From Candidatus Kaiserbacteria bacterium (GTDB lineage Bacteria > Patescibacteriota > Minisyncoccia > Phycocordibacterales > UBA2100): a stretch of 12,384 bases of DNA. This document shows positions 1 to 6,946 of the stretch, piece after piece. Under the pieces are notes generated by a model. It was not told where the DNA came from. It did not search any database and was given only the letters and a program-made list of their open reading frames with translations. Position 1 is the first letter of the stretch; each line of letters starts with the position of its first letter. The stretch lies in assembly GCA_003545515.1 (NCBI GenBank), contig DPYD01000043.1, forward strand, positions 1 to 12,384. Reading direction: 5' to 3'. The position numbers and the translations under genes were made by a program.

Positions 1-1638
1 AAGCGTATCATCGATCGTGCGAGCTCTATCAATTGGTCGCCTGCACATATCAAAAATGGGCGCTGGGGCAAGTGGCTCGAAGGGGCGCGCGATTGGTCTA
101 TCTCGCGTCAACGTTTTTGGGCAAGCGTCATACCGCTATGGCGATGCGAAACGTGCAAGACGGAGCGGGTTTTTGGTTCGGCGCATGAGCTCGAAGAGGC
201 GAGCGGCCTCGCCGACCAGGGGAAAAAAGTGGACGACCTGCACAAACACATAGTTGATGAGATAACGGTGCCTTGCCTTGAGCTTGTCGAAGGGCGTGAG
301 TGCGGGGGAGTGATGAAGCGGATTCCGGATGTTCTGGACACGTGGTTCGACTCCGGCTCCATGCCCTACGGAGAGCGCCACTATCCTTTCGAGTATAAAG
401 CGGAATTCGACAGAGATTTCCCCGCACAATTCATCGCCGAAGGCCTCGACCAGACGCGCGCATGGTTCTACTACATGCACATCTTGGCTACGTCGATATT
501 CAATAGGAACGCTTTTCAGAACGTTATCGTGAACGGCATTGTTCTTGCGGAGGACGGAAAGAAAATGTCGAAAAAACTCAAGAATTATCCCGATCCGATG
601 GAGGTGGTGGATAGGTATGGTGCCGACGCGTTGAGATTCTATCTTCTTTCGTCACCCGTTATGCAAGCGGAAAATCTTAGCTTCTCGGAAAAAGGAGTTG
701 ATGAAATAGTAAAGAAGAATATCGGGCGTCTTTCCAACGTACTCGCGTTCTATCAACTATACGCAAATGGCACGCCGCGCGACTGGAAGAGCGGACACAT
801 TCTGGATCGTTGGATTCTACTGCGCCTTGATCAACTCATTCGTGAGATAACGGATGGTTTCGAAACATATCGGCTCGATATTGCAACACGCCCCATTACG
901 GGATTCATCGACGACCTTTCCGTATGGTATCTACGCAGAAGTCGTGAGCGCTTCAAAACTACCGACAATAATGATGCTCTGGCAACCCTGCGATATGTTC
1001 TTCTCGACCTCTCGAAGGTAATGGCGCCCACGATGCCATTTTTTGCAGAGCATCTGTTTCAGTCGGTGCGCGAAGGGGAGGACGAGGAAAGTGTCCACTT
1101 GGCGTCTTGGCCTGAAGCACGAGCGACGGTGAATTTCATACAGCGTATATTGGGACGCGGAAAGACCGATCATCAACTGCTCACAGCGATGTCATTCGCG
1201 AGAGATTTTGTCACAATGGCCTTGATGCAACGCTCGGAAGCTGGTATCAAGGTGCGACATCCTCTCACAAGACTCACGGTAAAACTTGCCGGAAAAAGGA
1301 TTCCATTTTGGCAAGACATTGCACCCATTATCGCGGATGAGGTGAATGTCAAAGAGGTTGTATTGGGGAGCCAAGACCAAGATACGCCAAATGTTCTGCT
1401 TGATATCAAAATAACTCCGGAGTTGAGAGAAGAGGGTATCGTGCGTGATTTTGTCCGAAGCGTTCAAGATGCGCGTAAAGAGGCGAAGCTGACACCGAGC
1501 GATAGAGTGCGGGTGTCATACGATGCGAGTGTCGACGAACCTGTACTTGCAAAATACAAAGATTTGATACTTCGTGCCACAAATGCATCAGAGCTCGTAC
1601 GCGGCACAAGTGAGAAGGTTACTGTAGAGAAAGTCTAA
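1..1638 (+). CDS. ileS: Isoleucyl-tRNA synthetase, C-terminal part (5' end outside window)
   Basis: Charges tRNA-Ile with isoleucine in the cytoplasm; class I synthetase. The frame is open from base 1, so the gene starts upstream; 545 codons are visible and a full family member is about 1,000 residues. Seen in the sequence: the SINWSPAHIKNGR and GARDWSISRQRFWAS blocks (codons 9 to 45), a CETC zinc knuckle at 145-156, the DVLDTWFDSGSMPY block, and the signature loop KMSKK at 562-576 (a variant of KMSKS), followed by the anticodon-binding domain (WYLRRSRERFK, APTMPFFAEHL). The second half of the zinc ribbon reads C-LELVEG-REC at 274-303: the LELVEG codons are a palindromic insertion (separate entry). 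The internal ATG at 229 is not the start. Stop TAA at 1636-1638 lies four bases before recO, suggesting one transcript. Confidence 0.96.
   Translation, partial: KRIIDRASSINWSPAHIKNGRWGKWLEGARDWSISRQRFWASVIPLWRCETCKTERVFGSAHELEEASGLADQGKKVDDLHKHIVDEITVPCLELVEGRECGGVMKRIPDVLDTWFDSGSMPYGERHYPFEYKAEFDRDFPAQFIAEGLDQTRAWFYYMHILATSIFNRNAFQNVIVNGIVLAEDGKKMSKKLKNYPDPMEVVDRYGADALRFYLLSSPVMQAENLSFSEKGVDEIVKKNIGRLSNVLAFYQLYANGTPRDWKSGHILDRWILLRLDQLIREITDGFETYRLDIATRPITGFIDDLSVWYLRRSRERFKTTDNNDALATLRYVLLDLSKVMAPTMPFFAEHLFQSVREGEDEESVHLASWPEARATVNFIQRILGRGKTDHQLLTAMSFARDFVTMALMQRSEAGIKVRHPLTRLTVKLAGKRIPFWQDIAPIIADEVNVKEVVLGSQDQDTPNVLLDIKITPELREEGIVRDFVRSVQDARKEAKLTPSDRVRVSYDASVDEPVLAKYKDLILRATNASELVRGTSEKVTVEKV
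277..294 (+). repeat. REP-like palindrome inserted in frame in ileS
   Basis: The stretch CCTTGAGCTTGTCGAAGG (276-293) is an imperfect palindrome: CCTT pairs with AAGG and GA with TC around one bulged G. From memory, this GAGCTTGTCGAA motif is a common dispersed short repeat in many bacterial genomes, with tell-tale translations such as LELVEG or FDKLRA. Here 18 bases (277-294) add exactly six codons, LELVEG. Removing them leaves PCRECGG, restoring a CxxC motif that matches the CETC knuckle at 145-156. Only one copy is seen in this window, so its repeat status rests on recognition. Confidence 0.7.
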
Positions 1639-1642
1639 TGGA

Positions 1643-2215
1643 ATGTATAAAAAGTATCACACCGACGCTCTTGTACTCAAAAGCCGCGAACACGGTGAGG
1701 CGGATCGCGTACTCGTGCTGTACACGAAAGATTTCGGACTCGTGTGGGCCAGAAGCTCGGCTGTTCGTACCGAAGCGTCGCGCATGCGCTATTCACTCCA
1801 AAACTATACGCGTGCAAATGTTTCTCTTGTGCGTGGGAAACGCGGATGGAGAGTGGCCGGAGCGATTTCTTTGCAAGGAGGTTCGGATAAAATAGAGTGC
1901 ATTAGTACATTCGCGCGTATTGCAGAGCTTGCAATGCGGCTTGTTGCGGGGGAAGAGGAAAATCCGTATCTTTTTGCGGCACTTGCTGAAGCGCACAACG
2001 CTCTTATGCAGGGAGATTGTCCGGAGCGTGCGACTATTGAAGTCGTTTGCGTCGCTCGCGTTCTCTATGCACTCGGTTACCTATCGGCGGACGCTCTCGG
2101 AACCGCGCTTTTTACGCACACCGCTTATGCGAGCGAACATTTACACGAAGCCGAGGCCGTGCGCGAAGAACTTCTTTCACAAATCAATCGCGCAATATCG
2201 GAGACGCATCTCTGA
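1643..2215 (+). CDS. recO: DNA repair protein RecO
   Basis: RecO acts in the RecFOR pathway: it helps load RecA onto SSB-coated single-stranded DNA and anneals strands. The N-terminus MYKKYHTDALVLKSREHGEA followed by DRVLVLYTKDFGLVWARSS is the typical OB-fold start of the family, and residues 30-75 (RYSLQNYTRANVSLVRG) continue it. The C-terminal part is helical. At 190 residues it is shorter than the roughly 240 of model bacteria, and the CxxC zinc site seen in some RecO proteins is absent; short forms are usual in reduced genomes. ATG 1643 is chosen because the protein begins with the family motif. It lies four bases after the ileS stop, so translational coupling is likely. Stop TGA. Confidence 0.88.
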   Translation: MYKKYHTDALVLKSREHGEADRVLVLYTKDFGLVWARSSAVRTEASRMRYSLQNYTRANVSLVRGKRGWRVAGAISLQGGSDKIECISTFARIAELAMRLVAGEEENPYLFAALAEAHNALMQGDCPERATIEVVCVARVLYALGYLSADALGTALFTHTAYASEHLHEAEAVREELLSQINRAISETHL

Positions 2216-2221
2216 CAATGG

Positions 2222-2233
2222 TACTATGGTGGG
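2222..2233 (+). promoter_or_regulatory. Predicted -10 element for a leaderless start of the surface-protein gene
   Basis: TACTAT at 2222-2227 is followed by six bases (GGTGGG) and then the ATG at 2234. Transcription would start at or next to the start codon. GGTGGG could also act as a weak ribosome site, but it abuts the ATG. No convincing -35 is seen. Confidence 0.45.
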
Positions 2234-4183
2234 ATGAAGCCGGATGCAGAACACGATGAAGAGAAAATAGAACGTCTGCGACGTGCAATGTATTCACGCA
2301 AGCTTTCTGCGAATTTAAAAGATAAACCGCGACACGCCTTAGAGACGACACGTCCCATTGTAGGAGAGGATTGGCGCCGACCGGAACAGCAAGCTGTTTC
2401 CACCATTGTGGCGCCGCGCACGATAGGACTTGCCCGCACTGCACTTCGATGGATGCTTGTCGCTTCAATCGTATTCTTTCTCGTGGCCCTGGCATTCTTT
2501 GGTTACTATTTTACGTTCGGTGGGGGCGCACTGTCCGCCAGCCCCAACAACATAGGAATTGTGGTGTCCGGACCGGTGCAGGTAGCAAGCGGAGAACCTA
2601 CCCAACTCCAGATAACGGTTACGAATCGCAACAGAGTGCCGCTCCAATACGCTGATCTTGTCATTACCTATCCTTCTGGCACGCGATCTCCTGTTGACCT
2701 CTCTACTGATCTCGCGAGTCAACGGATTTCTTTGGGAACGATCGAATCCGGCGGACAGCGGCAGGGGACGGTTTCCGCGGTATTCGCGGGAAGCGGAGGC
2801 GCCGCGGCAAACGTGAAAGTCGATCTTGAATACCGCATTGAAGGTTCAAGCGCTATATTTGTCGCTTCGTCGGAATACGTTACTACGTTTAGCTCGTCCG
2901 CGCTCTCCGTATCAGTTGATGGCAATGTTGAAACGGTGTCGGGCCAACCAGTCGAATTCACTGTTACGGTTTCGTCGAACGCGGCGGCTCCCGTGAGAGA
3001 TGTGCTGTTGAATATCAACTCTCCATTCGGTTTTACGTTTGTGACGGCAACACCCAAGCCATCTTCTTCAGGTCTATGGGAGCTCGGTGATATCGCACCC
3101 GGAGCTCAACGACAGATCGTTGTTCGTGGGATATTGACGGGGGAAAGCGGCGACGAGCGAGTATTTCGCTTTGCCGCAGGCACGAGGAAAACACCGCAAG
3201 AAGAAAAAATATCTGCGTTACTTGCGGAAAACTCGTTCGACATGCACATAGCGGAAGCGTTCCTTGGACTTTCTATATCAGTGGATGGACGTACTGGTGC
3301 TAGCGTTGCCGTAGCACCAGGAGAGACCGTCAATGTTTCTATTGGGTGGCGAAACAATCTCTCGACCGCGATAACTGACGCGGTCATAGTTGCGCGCCTT
3401 TCAGGTATTCAAATAAACGGAGAGACTGTGACCGTTCCTCGCGGATTTTTTCGATCATCGGATGGTTCGGTAATATGGGATAAGACGACTACAGGGGGCT
3501 CTCTCGCGAGCATGCCCTCGGGTGCCTCTGGAGTGGTAGATTTTTCATTTCGAGTTCCGGACAGCGCTACGCTCGAGACTATACGCAATCCGTCGCTGAC
3601 TGTTACCGTGAATGCGGCAGGCAAGCGCGTCTCTGAAGGAGACGTGCCGCAAAACCTGCAGTCAACGGCCGCTCAGCGCATTGCGGTCGCGAGCGCTCTT
3701 ACTGTTGCCGCACAGGGACTGTATTATGCCAATCCGTTCGGGAGCGTAGGCCCCTTACCACCGCAAGCGGAGGCGGAAACAACATATGCTATCGTTCTCA
3801 CGCTCACGAATACGACGAATACAATATTAAACGCGCGACTTACCGCGACGCTTCCGCCCTATGTACGATGGATAGGCATTTATAGTCCCGCGTCTGAGAA
3901 TCTCGTTTTCAATCAGAACGACGGAGCGGTTACATGGAATATTGGTACGATAGACGCAGGCGTGGGAGTCGGCGGAACACTTCCGAGGCAAGCGGCGATA
4001 GCTATCGGCTTTACTCCATCAACGAGCCAGGTCGGACAAGAACCGGTGCTTCTTCAAAACATCACGCTTACTGGCACTGACGCCGCGACAGGAGATTCCG
4101 TGTCTCGCATCCTCTCGAATATCACGACGAATATCGCGGGAGACCCCGGCTTTAATTCGACACAGGCAACCGTCATCAGATAA
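2234..4183 (+). CDS. Large single-pass surface protein with DUF11/Ig-like repeats
   Basis: 649 residues. Residues 1-72 are charged and cytoplasmic (KIERLRRAMYSRK), residues about 73-94 form one strong transmembrane helix (WMLVASIVFFLVALAFFGYY), and the remaining 550 or so residues are Ser/Thr/Gly/Val-rich beta-sandwich sequence outside the cell. Several units share a pattern: an opening SGPVQVASGEPTQLQITVTN, SVDGNVETVSGQPVEFTVTV, SVDGRTGASVAVAPGETVNV or TYAIVLTLTNTTNTILNARL, then a G(T/D)I block (LGTIESGGQRQG, LGDIAPGAQRQI, NIGTIDAGV). This is the logic of DUF11/CARDB-type stalk repeats. No signal-peptidase site, LPXTG or catalytic motif is visible. It probably forms a stalk or envelope scaffold anchored by its N-terminal helix. 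It starts 18 bases after recO but may have its own promoter. No exact family or function is claimed. Confidence 0.8.
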   Translation: MKPDAEHDEEKIERLRRAMYSRKLSANLKDKPRHALETTRPIVGEDWRRPEQQAVSTIVAPRTIGLARTALRWMLVASIVFFLVALAFFGYYFTFGGGALSASPNNIGIVVSGPVQVASGEPTQLQITVTNRNRVPLQYADLVITYPSGTRSPVDLSTDLASQRISLGTIESGGQRQGTVSAVFAGSGGAAANVKVDLEYRIEGSSAIFVASSEYVTTFSSSALSVSVDGNVETVSGQPVEFTVTVSSNAAAPVRDVLLNINSPFGFTFVTATPKPSSSGLWELGDIAPGAQRQIVVRGILTGESGDERVFRFAAGTRKTPQEEKISALLAENSFDMHIAEAFLGLSISVDGRTGASVAVAPGETVNVSIGWRNNLSTAITDAVIVARLSGIQINGETVTVPRGFFRSSDGSVIWDKTTTGGSLASMPSGASGVVDFSFRVPDSATLETIRNPSLTVTVNAAGKRVSEGDVPQNLQSTAAQRIAVASALTVAAQGLYYANPFGSVGPLPPQAEAETTYAIVLTLTNTTNTILNARLTATLPPYVRWIGIYSPASENLVFNQNDGAVTWNIGTIDAGVGVGGTLPRQAAIAIGFTPSTSQVGQEPVLLQNITLTGTDAATGDSVSRILSNITTNIAGDPGFNSTQATVIR

Positions 4184-4343
4184 ATCCTAGATCCTAAATA
4201 CTAAATCCGAATATAGAAATTCTAAACAAATCCAAAATCTTAATTTCCAAAGGCCGAAACGTTTTTTGTTTTGAATTTCGTGCTTGGAACTTGTTTAGGA
4301 TTTCGGATTTCGTGCTTCGGATTTTGCCTGCTAATATACGCCC
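4184..4343. repeat. AT-rich low-complexity inverted-repeat spacer before glyQS
   Basis: The left half repeats an ATCCTAAAT/ACTAAATCCGAA theme and the right half carries the complementary TTAGGATTTCGGATTTCG theme. CTAAACAA (4222-4229) pairs with TTGTTTAG (4291-4298). ATTTCGTGCTT occurs twice in direct orientation (4275-4285 and 4307-4317), 32 bases apart. Spacers of this style are, from memory, frequent in Parcubacteria. No gene is seen. It may include the terminator of the upstream gene, although no clean GC stem with a T-run is visible. Confidence 0.6.
4329..4343 (+). promoter_or_regulatory. Extended -10 promoter for leaderless glyQS
   Basis: TGCTAATAT (4329-4337) is an extended -10 element: TGn directly followed by TAATAT. 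Six bases (ACGCCC) separate it from the glyQS ATG at 4344, so the transcript should begin at the start codon. There is no Shine-Dalgarno site. The -35 region is poor (TTCGTG at 4309-4314), as expected for an extended -10 promoter. Confidence 0.6.
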
Positions 4344-5711
4344 ATGTCGAGAGAAACAACGCTCGATAAAATCGTATCGCTAGCGAAGCGGCGCGGTTTT
4401 GTTTTTCCGGGTAGTGAGATATACGGAGGATTTGCAGGAACGTATGACTGGGGCCCTCTAGGGGTCGAACTCCGGCGCAATGTTGTGGATACCTGGCTGA
4501 GAGCCATGAAGTGCCACGATAATATCGCGCAACTTGATTCAAGCATCTTCACAGCTCCGCGCGTGTGGGAGGCGAGTGGGCACGTCTCGGGCTTCAACGA
4601 CCCACTCGTTGTATGTCTTTCTTGCCACAGCAAGTTAAGAGCCGATCACTTGCTTGAGGCGGTCGGAGTTGTGGCAGACGAGAAGATGAGCGAGGAAGAA
4701 CTGAATCGACTGTTTGATGGCGCGCGCGAGAAAGTGCATTGTCCGGTATGTAGCAAGCAGAAATTCGGCCGCGTTGTTCAGAAGAATTTAATGGCGACCT
4801 CGACGTTGGGAAAGTTTTCTGATGAGGACGAGGAAGTGTATCTTCGCGCCGAGACTGCACAGGGAATTTTCATAAATTACAAAAACGTCCTCGACTCCGG
4901 TTTTTATTCGATACCGTTTGGCATTGCACAGGTCGGTAAGGCATTCAGAAACGAGATATCGCCGCGTCAGTTTCTTTTCCGTAAACGTGAATTTGAGCAA
5001 ATGGAAATGCAATATTTTGTCTCGCCGGTAGAGGCTCCGCACGCCTACGAGGAGTGGAGAAAAGAACGTTTTGCATACTATGATCTCCTCGGTATTACTC
5101 AAGAAAAATTACAATGGAAACGACACGAGAATCTCGTGTTCTACGCCAAAGACGCGTGGGATATACAGTACGAGTACCCATTTGGCTGGAGTGAACTTGA
5201 GGGTGTGCACTATCGCGGAGACTATGATCTTTCACAGCACCAAAAGTTTTCCGGTGTCGACATGTCGTATCTTGATCCCGACACAAAAGATCGTTATATC
5301 CCGCATGTCATAGAGACATCCGTAGGGGTCGATCGCACCGTCCTTATGGTGTTATGCGAATCCTACAGTGAAGATGAAATGAACGGGGAAAAGCGAGTTG
5401 TTTTACGTCTTCATCCGCGCATGGCACCAGTCAAAGCGGCTGTCTTTCCGCTTCTAAAAAATAAGCCCGACCTGGTTTCGAAGGCGAGAGAAGTGTACGC
5501 GATGCTTAAAAAGTCGGAGCCGCGCGTCATGTGGGATGACAACGGCAACATAGGAAAACGCTATCGAAGGCAGGATGAAATAGGTACGCCGGTGTGCATC
5601 ACGATTGATTTCCAGACTCTCGAAGATGGTTCCGTCACCGTTCGTTCTCGTGATACGGGCGAGCAGATTAGGGTCGCGAGTTCTGAATTACCGAAACTTA
5701 TAGGTTCTTAG
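4344..5711 (+). CDS. glyQS: Glycyl-tRNA synthetase, dimeric class II (GlyQS) type
   Basis: Charges tRNA-Gly with glycine. This is the single-chain alpha2 enzyme shared by many bacteria, archaea and eukaryotes, not the alpha2beta2 GlyQ/GlyS form. Seen: N-terminal KRRGFVFPGSEIYGG and GTYDWGPLGVELRRN (residues 16-45), a zinc ribbon with C91, C94, C133 and C136, class II motif 2 FRNEISPRQFLFRKREFEQ (201-219), the glycine pocket segments EGVHYRGDYDLSQH and MSYLDPD, motif 3 SVGVDRT, and the C-terminal anticodon-binding domain starting at PRMAPVKAAVFPL. At 455 residues it is normal for the family. ATG 4344 starts at the conserved N-terminus and directly follows an extended -10 element. It is transcribed alone, with 167 bases to the next gene. 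Confidence 0.96.
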   Translation: MSRETTLDKIVSLAKRRGFVFPGSEIYGGFAGTYDWGPLGVELRRNVVDTWLRAMKCHDNIAQLDSSIFTAPRVWEASGHVSGFNDPLVVCLSCHSKLRADHLLEAVGVVADEKMSEEELNRLFDGAREKVHCPVCSKQKFGRVVQKNLMATSTLGKFSDEDEEVYLRAETAQGIFINYKNVLDSGFYSIPFGIAQVGKAFRNEISPRQFLFRKREFEQMEMQYFVSPVEAPHAYEEWRKERFAYYDLLGITQEKLQWKRHENLVFYAKDAWDIQYEYPFGWSELEGVHYRGDYDLSQHQKFSGVDMSYLDPDTKDRYIPHVIETSVGVDRTVLMVLCESYSEDEMNGEKRVVLRLHPRMAPVKAAVFPLLKNKPDLVSKAREVYAMLKKSEPRVMWDDNGNIGKRYRRQDEIGTPVCITIDFQTLEDGSVTVRSRDTGEQIRVASSELPKLIGS

Positions 5712-5878
5712 TTTTATATTCAGCAAATATCGGGAGTGTTACCCCGCCTTGAAGTAGAAAGCTTCACTTCCAGTCCGAACTCTATGCTGTACATCCAATA
5801 TTGCGCTTGTTCCGCGAAAGGTATCGAATCTCGCGCAGACGGCTTCCGAGACTTCTAATGGGATGTTACGATACGGTT
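5712..5878. other. Spacer between glyQS and the AI-2E gene
   Basis: No gene is supported. Small potential hairpins are CGGG (5731-5734) with CCCG (5743-5746), and GAAGT (5751-5755) with ACTTC (5766-5770). Neither is followed by a convincing T-run, so they are weak terminator candidates for glyQS. The downstream half holds the promoter of the next gene. An upstream TTG codon at 5801 would extend that protein by 26 residues of RLFRERYRISRRRL type; I do not favour it. Confidence 0.5.
5867..5878 (+). promoter_or_regulatory. Predicted -10 for a leaderless start of the AI-2E operon
   Basis: TACGAT at 5867-5872 is followed by six bases (ACGGTT) and ATG 5879, the same geometry as at glyQS. It supports ATG 5879 rather than the upstream TTG 5801 as the start. 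No Shine-Dalgarno site and no clear -35 are seen. Confidence 0.45.
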
Positions 5879-6946
5879 ATGAAAAATGGTCCGGTCGCGA
5901 TTTCCATAACTGGAGGCACGGTTGTGATGGCTGTCCTTATTCTCGTCGCCGCATGGCTTATCTTTGAATTACGGGACCTCGTTCTTGTTCTTCTGACGGC
6001 CATTGTACTCGCCTCAGCTATTGAGCCCGCCGTTACGGCTCTCGGTCGGCACAAGGTACCGCGCGTTCCCGCCATTCTTCTCGTGTACTTTCTTCTTTTC
6101 GGATCATTCTTTGGGATTTTTTACTTCTTCGTCCCGACATTGTTCGGAGAACTTACAACACTCATCTCGTCACTTCCTGCGTATCTCGATACATTTAACC
6201 AATGGGGTGCGTTTGACGATTACGCGCGTATTTTCGGCGTTCAGAATGTTCCCGCCATTTCCACATCCTCTCTTATGGAAAGCATGCGCGAATTCCTTGG
6301 CGCGGCAGGTATGTTTGGTAACGCGTTCAGCGCGGTCGCGAATATCTTCGGCGGCATTCTCTCATTCATTCTCATAGTCGTTTTCTCTTTCTACTTTACT
6401 GTTATACGAAATGGTATCGATGATTTTCTTTCTGTTATAACACCGCATAAATATCAAAAGTACATTCTCGACCTGGGGGATCGCTCGCGAAATAAGATCG
6501 GACTCTGGATGCAAGGACAACTTCTTCTTGCCGTAATTGTTGGTGTACTGGTTTTTCTCGGGCTTACCATTCTTGGCGTCAAGCACGCGCTCCTTCTGGC
6601 GGTCGTCGCGGCCATGTTCGAGATAATACCCGTGTTCGGTCCGATTCTCGCCGCTGTGCCGGCGGTGGCGTTATCGTTTCTCGACGGCGGATTGACGCTC
6701 GGACTTTTAGTGATCGCTCTCTATGTTATCGTTCAACAATTCGAGAGCCATCTCATCCATCCCCTGGTTGTGACAAGAGTTGTCGGCGTGCCACCGCTTT
6801 TGGTCATACTTTCCATTATCGTTGGGGCGCAACTAGCGGGTTTCTTAGGAATTCTTCTGTCGGTTCCGATCGCGGCGACCATTCAGGAACTCGTTAAAGA
6901 CGTGAAAACCGGACGTTTTCTCGCGATTAATTCAGGAGATGAATAA
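5879..6946 (+). CDS. AI-2E (PerM/YtqE-type) family multi-pass membrane protein
   Basis: 355 residues from the preferred ATG 5879. The protein has a paired helix segment near the N-terminus (VVMAVLILVAAWLIFEL, LVLVLLTAIVLASAIEPAV), another helix (PAILLVYFLLFGSFFGIFYFFV), a soluble middle portion, then several helices including GILSFILIVVFSFYFTVI and LLLAVIVGVLVFLGLTIL. The segment AAMFEIIPVFGPILAAVPA and the later QQFESHLIHPLVVTRVVGV are hallmark blocks of the AI-2E transporter family. Members export or move small solutes; the substrate cannot be told from sequence, and autoinducer-2 transport should not be assumed. ATG 5879 is preferred because the upstream 26 residues are basic and unlike the family. 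The gene overlaps metG by eight bases. Confidence 0.9.
   Translation: MKNGPVAISITGGTVVMAVLILVAAWLIFELRDLVLVLLTAIVLASAIEPAVTALGRHKVPRVPAILLVYFLLFGSFFGIFYFFVPTLFGELTTLISSLPAYLDTFNQWGAFDDYARIFGVQNVPAISTSSLMESMREFLGAAGMFGNAFSAVANIFGGILSFILIVVFSFYFTVIRNGIDDFLSVITPHKYQKYILDLGDRSRNKIGLWMQGQLLLAVIVGVLVFLGLTILGVKHALLLAVVAAMFEIIPVFGPILAAVPAVALSFLDGGLTLGLLVIALYVIVQQFESHLIHPLVVTRVVGVPPLLVILSIIVGAQLAGFLGILLSVPIAATIQELVKDVKTGRFLAINSGDE

Noticed and set aside
229..231. ATG 229 as the ileS start
   Set aside because: The frame is open to base 1 and the upstream codons encode conserved IleS sequence (GARDWSISRQRFW).
136..480. Minus-strand open frames over ileS, including peptides like FDKLKARHRYL and LRQAQG
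   Set aside because: They are shadows of ileS; the familiar peptides are translations of the REP-like palindrome on the other strand.
5801..5878. TTG start giving a 26-residue N-terminal extension of the AI-2E protein
   Set aside because: The extension is Arg-rich and unlike the family, and a -10 element lies within it directly before ATG 5879.
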